DNA from: Schaalia georgiae DSM 6843
Lineage (GTDB): Bacteria; Actinomycetota; Actinomycetes; Actinomycetales; Actinomycetaceae
Length of the DNA: 64,000 nt
Direction of reading: 5' to 3'
Assembly (NCBI RefSeq): GCF_000429245.1
Contig: NZ_AUBM01000012.1
Span: 1-64,000 of the forward strand
The notes beneath the pieces are model-generated. The model did not search any database. It saw only the letters and a list, made by a program, of their open reading frames with translations, and was not told the origin of the DNA. The position numbers were made by a program, and so were the translations under genes. Shown here in pieces: positions 61,474-64,000 of the stretch. Position 1 is the stretch's first letter, and each line of letters begins with the position of its first letter.

Positions 61474-61702
61474 TTGTTCTCCTAGGCGCGCCCGCCGCAG
61501 GTCACGCGCGCCGGATCCGGCGGGCGCTGCGGCCCGCGTTCCGTGTGTCGGTGGTGCGCCCGGGCCTCCCCCTGCGGCAGGATGGGCCGCGCACGACCGA
61601 CGCTATAGTGTGCCACACGCGCACCGCCCCCCGGTAGTCGAAGAGGTCCGGGGCGGCGGGCGCGCCAGTGAGTTCGCCCACTCCGCCCCGGGAGAAGCCG
61701 CC

Positions 61703-61841
61703 GCGAACCCGGCCCGGGTCGCCTGCTGGGTGCGTCCGCCACGGCTCGGGAATGCGGCCCGAGGCCACCGCCGGGAAGCAGAAGCGGCTCTCTCGCGAGC
61801 CCGGCCCGGGTCCCCCGCTGGGCGCGTCCGCCGCGGCTCGG
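61703..61841 (+). repeat. ~47-base imperfect direct repeat between trmD and rplS
   Basis: GCGAACCCGGCCCGGGTC...GCGTCCGCCACGGCTCGG (61703-61749) recurs at 61795-61841 with a few changes, 92 bases apart. It lies in the 384-base gap 61474-61857, which holds no gene. A TATAG-type -10 near 61603-61612 (minus strand) may belong to rplS. Confidence 0.6.
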
Positions 61842-61857
61842 CGACGCAGCCAGCGCC

Positions 61858-63180
61858 TCAGCGGTCGGCGGGGCGCACCATGACGTCGTCGGTGGGTGTG
61901 GCGGAGCCGACCCGGAAGGTGCGCCGCCCCGATTTCTTGAATCCGTGCCGCTTGTAGAAGCGCTGGGCGCGCGTGTTGCGGATGTGGGTGCCGAGCACGA
62001 TCTGGGTGGCGCCGTGGGCGCGGGCGTCCGCCACGGCTTTCTCGAGCAGCGCCCCGGCCAGTCCGCTGCCGTGCGCAGAGGCGTCCGTGTAGCACTTCGA
62101 CAGGTAGGCGGCGCCCTCGTCGAGCGGCACCGCGCCGTTGCCCTCGGGCATCTGGTCGGGGTGGCCCAGGACCGTGAGCGTGTACCCCAGGATCGGCGGG
62201 CCGCCCTCGCCCCCCTGGGCGCGCGCGATGAGGACGCGCGTGTCCGGGCTCGCCAGGCGGTCGCGGAAGGACGCCTCGTCCAGCTCTTCGCGGATGAAGC
62301 GGGCCACGTCCTCGACGGGGATCTGAGGCGGGGCGGCCATGGGGAAGGTCCTGGCGGCGAATGCGGCGAGCTCGGCCGCGTCCGCCTGCTCCCCTGGCAG
62401 GTAGCGGACCCGGGTGGGCCCGGGGGTGAAGACGACGCCGCACGAGGCCAGCGCCTCGCGGTCCTGGGCATCGAGGCCGACGGGGTCCAGGGCGTCGATC
62501 AGGTCGGGCCTGCGCTCGGCGGTCCTCTTGAGGCTCTGGTCGCGCCTCCACCGCCTGATGGCGCCGTGGTCGCCGGAGAGCAGCACGCCGGGCACGTCGA
62601 GGCCCCGGAAGCTGCGGGGCTTGGTGTAGGCGGGGTACTCCAGGAGGCCGCCTTCCCCGTGGGACTCCTCGGCCAGCGAGTCGGGGTTGCCCATGAAGCC
62701 GTCGACGAGGCGCGCCACCGCTTCGACGAGGACCGCGGCCGCGGCTTCGCCGCCGTTGAGGACGTAGTCGCCGATCGAGTACTCCAGGACCCGAAGCCCC
62801 CGCTCCCGGTAGTGGTCCGCGACGCGCTGGTCGATGCCCTCGTAGCGCCCGCAGGCGACGACGATGTGGTCGGCACGCGCCAGTTCCCCAACGAGGCGCT
62901 GGGTCAAGGGGATCCCCGAAGGGGTCGGCACCGCCAGGACGGGGGCGCAGGAGGCCCCCAGGATCTCGTCGAGGGCAGCGCACCACACCTCGGGGAGCAT
63001 GACCATGCCCGCCCCCCCGCCGTAGGGGGCGTCGTCCACGCTGCGGTGGGCGCCGTGGGCCCAGTCGCGCAGGTCGTGGGCGCGAACGGAGACGAGGCCG
63101 GAGCGGTCGGCGCGTCCCAGCAGCGACAGGGAAAGCGAGTCGAAGTACTGGGGGAAGATGGAGACCAGGTCGAAGCGCAC
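61858..63180 (-). CDS. trmD: tRNA (guanine37-N1)-methyltransferase TrmD fused to a GNAT acetyltransferase
   Basis: 440 residues, about 190 more than plain TrmD. Residues 1-240 are the SPOUT methyltransferase: GGGAGMVM, VACGRYEGIDQRV (SAM knot), LEYSIGDYVLNGGEAA, YTKPRSFRG, VLLSGDHGAIRRWRR. From ~255 a GNAT domain follows, with the acetyl-CoA loop AHGSGLAGALLEKA (369-382) and NTRAQRFYKRHGFKKSG (402-418). TrmD blocks +1 frameshifting; the acetyl acceptor of the second domain is unknown. GTG start at 63180, 2 bases past the rimM stop. The frame reads through the junction with no stop. Confidence 0.93.
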   Translation of the reverse strand: MRFDLVSIFPQYFDSLSLSLLGRADRSGLVSVRAHDLRDWAHGAHRSVDDAPYGGGAGMVMLPEVWCAALDEILGASCAPVLAVPTPSGIPLTQRLVGELARADHIVVACGRYEGIDQRVADHYRERGLRVLEYSIGDYVLNGGEAAAAVLVEAVARLVDGFMGNPDSLAEESHGEGGLLEYPAYTKPRSFRGLDVPGVLLSGDHGAIRRWRRDQSLKRTAERRPDLIDALDPVGLDAQDREALASCGVVFTPGPTRVRYLPGEQADAAELAAFAARTFPMAAPPQIPVEDVARFIREELDEASFRDRLASPDTRVLIARAQGGEGGPPILGYTLTVLGHPDQMPEGNGAVPLDEGAAYLSKCYTDASAHGSGLAGALLEKAVADARAHGATQIVLGTHIRNTRAQRFYKRHGFKKSGRRTFRVGSATPTDDVMVRPADR

Positions 63181-63182
63181 GG

Positions 63183-63695
63183 TCAGGCGCCCTCCCCGGA
63201 GTCGTCGGCCCCGTCGTCGAAGAGCCCCGGGGGCGCGTCGATGACGACACGGCCGCCCTCGACGTCGACTGTGGGGACGAGTTGGCGCACGAAGGGCACC
63301 ATGACCTCTCCCCGCTCGGTGCCCACGAGGAGCAGGTCCTGGGCGCCGCCGGGCCGCAACCCGCTCACGGAGCCGAGGGGGCGGCCCTGCGGGTCCTGCG
63401 CGCGCAGGCCCTTGAGCTGGTGGGGGTACCACGCGTCCTCCTCGTCGTGGGGGGCGACCAGCAGCGCCGCCCCGCGCAGCGCCTCGGCCTCCTCCCGGGT
63501 GCCCACGCCCCCGAGGCGGGCCAGCACCCTGCCCTTGTGGACGCGCGTCGATTCGACGACGACCCCGGACCCGGATCCTGACAGGACCAGGGACGCCCCG
63601 GGGGCGAGGACCGCCGGGTCGTCGGAGCGCACGTCGAGGACGACCTCCCCTTTCAGGCCGTGCGCGGGCCCGATGATCGCCGCGGTCATGAGCAT
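63183..63695 (-). CDS. rimM: 16S rRNA processing protein RimM
   Basis: 170 residues. GPAHGLKGEVVLDVRSDDP (RimM N-domain) and the PRC-barrel C-half with VPFVRQLVPTVDVEGGRVVIDAPPGLFD. ATG at 63695 with CCAGGAGGAG upstream. Coupled to trmD. Confidence 0.95.
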   Translation of the reverse strand: MLMTAAIIGPAHGLKGEVVLDVRSDDPAVLAPGASLVLSGSGSGVVVESTRVHKGRVLARLGGVGTREEAEALRGAALLVAPHDEEDAWYPHQLKGLRAQDPQGRPLGSVSGLRPGGAQDLLLVGTERGEVMVPFVRQLVPTVDVEGGRVVIDAPPGLFDDGADDSGEGA

Positions 63696-63739
63696 GGGTT
63701 CTCCTCCTGGGTGGGTTGGGGACTGCGCGGGTACGGGAA

Positions 63740-63765
63740 GGGACCCGGGCGGGCGCCCGGGTCCC
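63740..63765 (-). terminator. hairpin between khpA and rimM
   Basis: Perfect 11-base arms GGGACCCGGGC (63740-63750) and GCCCGGGTCCC (63755-63765) with a 4-base loop. It lies 15 bases past the khpA stop. It may attenuate transcription into rimM rather than end it fully. Confidence 0.55.
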
Positions 63766-63779
63766 CACGCTGCGACGGC

Positions 63780-64000
63780 TTACTCGCGGTCGGTGTCGAC
63801 GACGTCGACCCGGACCGAGCCCCGCGTCGACAGAGCGCCCATCACGGTGCGCAGGGCGCGCGCGGTGCGCCCCCCGCGTCCGATGACGCGCCCGAGGTCC
63901 TCGGGGTTGACCCGGACCTCCAGGAGCTGGCCGCGCCGCAACTGGCGCGGGGTGACCTGGACGTCCTCGGGGTGGTCGACGATGCCGCTGACCAGGTGCT
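63780..64000 (-). CDS. khpA: KH-domain RNA-binding protein KhpA (C-terminal part)
   Basis: About 73 residues ending in TDRE-stop; the 5' end lies beyond the right edge. LEVRVNPEDLGRVIGRGGRTARALRTVMGAL contains the GxxG loop of a KH domain (GRGG). This small protein regularly sits between rpsP and rimM in actinobacteria and binds RNA with KhpB/Jag. Identified from the raw minus-strand sequence. Confidence 0.92.
   Translation of the reverse strand, partial: HLVSGIVDHPEDVQVTPRQLRRGQLLEVRVNPEDLGRVIGRGGRTARALRTVMGALSTRGSVRVDVVDTDRE

Noticed and set aside
63181-63768. Longer trmD reading frame extending across rimM
   Set aside because: The frame is open by chance; TrmD homology begins exactly at the GTG at 63180, and rimM is a clear gene in another frame.

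Overview
This window is high-GC DNA from an actinobacterium. The 5' end of a 16S rRNA gene at position 1 and the gene neighbourhoods point to the Actinomycetaceae (Actinomyces/Schaalia-like). That assignment rests on recognising gene order and protein families, not on a database search. Supporting neighbourhoods are argR-argG-argH, dxr-rip-ispG, rpsB-tsf-pyrH-frr-cdsA, dprA-comM-yraN-DUF2469-rnhB-lepB-rplS-trmD-rimM-khpA, and DUF3052 beside the homodimeric pyruvate dehydrogenase E1 gene. Genes are dense, and many neighbours overlap by 1-8 bases (ATGA, TGATG, GTGA, TTGA), as in translationally coupled operons. Several genes have a -10 box 6-8 bases before the start codon, which suggests leaderless mRNAs.

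Layout. Positions 1-428 hold the 16S 5' end, its long G/T-rich leader and a strong promoter (all minus strand). 529-7313: tyrS, then argR/argG/argH with an O-antigen-ligase-like membrane protein between argG and argH, and a flavodoxin. 7487-19080: pheST, panB, map, polyphosphate glucokinase, rnpB, yaaA, a coiled-coil protein with a degenerate zinc ribbon, a Nif3-like protein, lipB-lipA. 19081-19647: intergenic repeats. 19648-21018: type II NADH dehydrogenase.

21019-34154 is the accessory part. It carries a four-gene coupled operon: a STAND/NB-ARC ATPase with TPR repeats, two TPR-only proteins and a Vsr-type endonuclease. This is the best candidate for an undescribed, probably anti-phage, system. 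A uracil-DNA glycosylase, tRNA-Val(UAC), DUF3052 and aceE follow. Next comes a PaeR7I/XhoI-type restriction-modification pair flanked by two ~141-base direct repeats, which looks like insertion with long target duplication downstream of aceE.

34291-50066 is almost wholly minus strand and housekeeping: aspA, an acyl-carrier-like protein that lacks the phosphopantetheine serine, DUF3145, def, proS, two small unknowns, ispG, rip, dxr, a DivIVA-domain protein, rlmN, cdsA, frr, pyrH, tsf, rpsB. 50438-54896 holds an M23-like protein missing one zinc ligand and an ABC-2 exporter with a divergent TetR regulator. The exporter interrupts the usual run from rpsB/M23 to xerC. 54859-64000 holds xerC, dprA, comM, yraN, DUF2469, rnhB, lepB, rplS, a trmD-acetyltransferase fusion, rimM and the end of khpA.

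How the genes work together. LipB/LipA make the lipoyl cofactor used by the 2-oxoacid dehydrogenase complexes to which AceE belongs. ArgR probably represses itself and argG through a palindrome over its own -10 box. Dxr and IspG act in the MEP isoprenoid pathway. FRR, EF-Ts, S2, RimM, TrmD, L19, ProRS, TyrRS, PheRS, Def and Map cover translation and protein maturation. XerC, DprA, ComM, RNase HII and YraN cover DNA processing.
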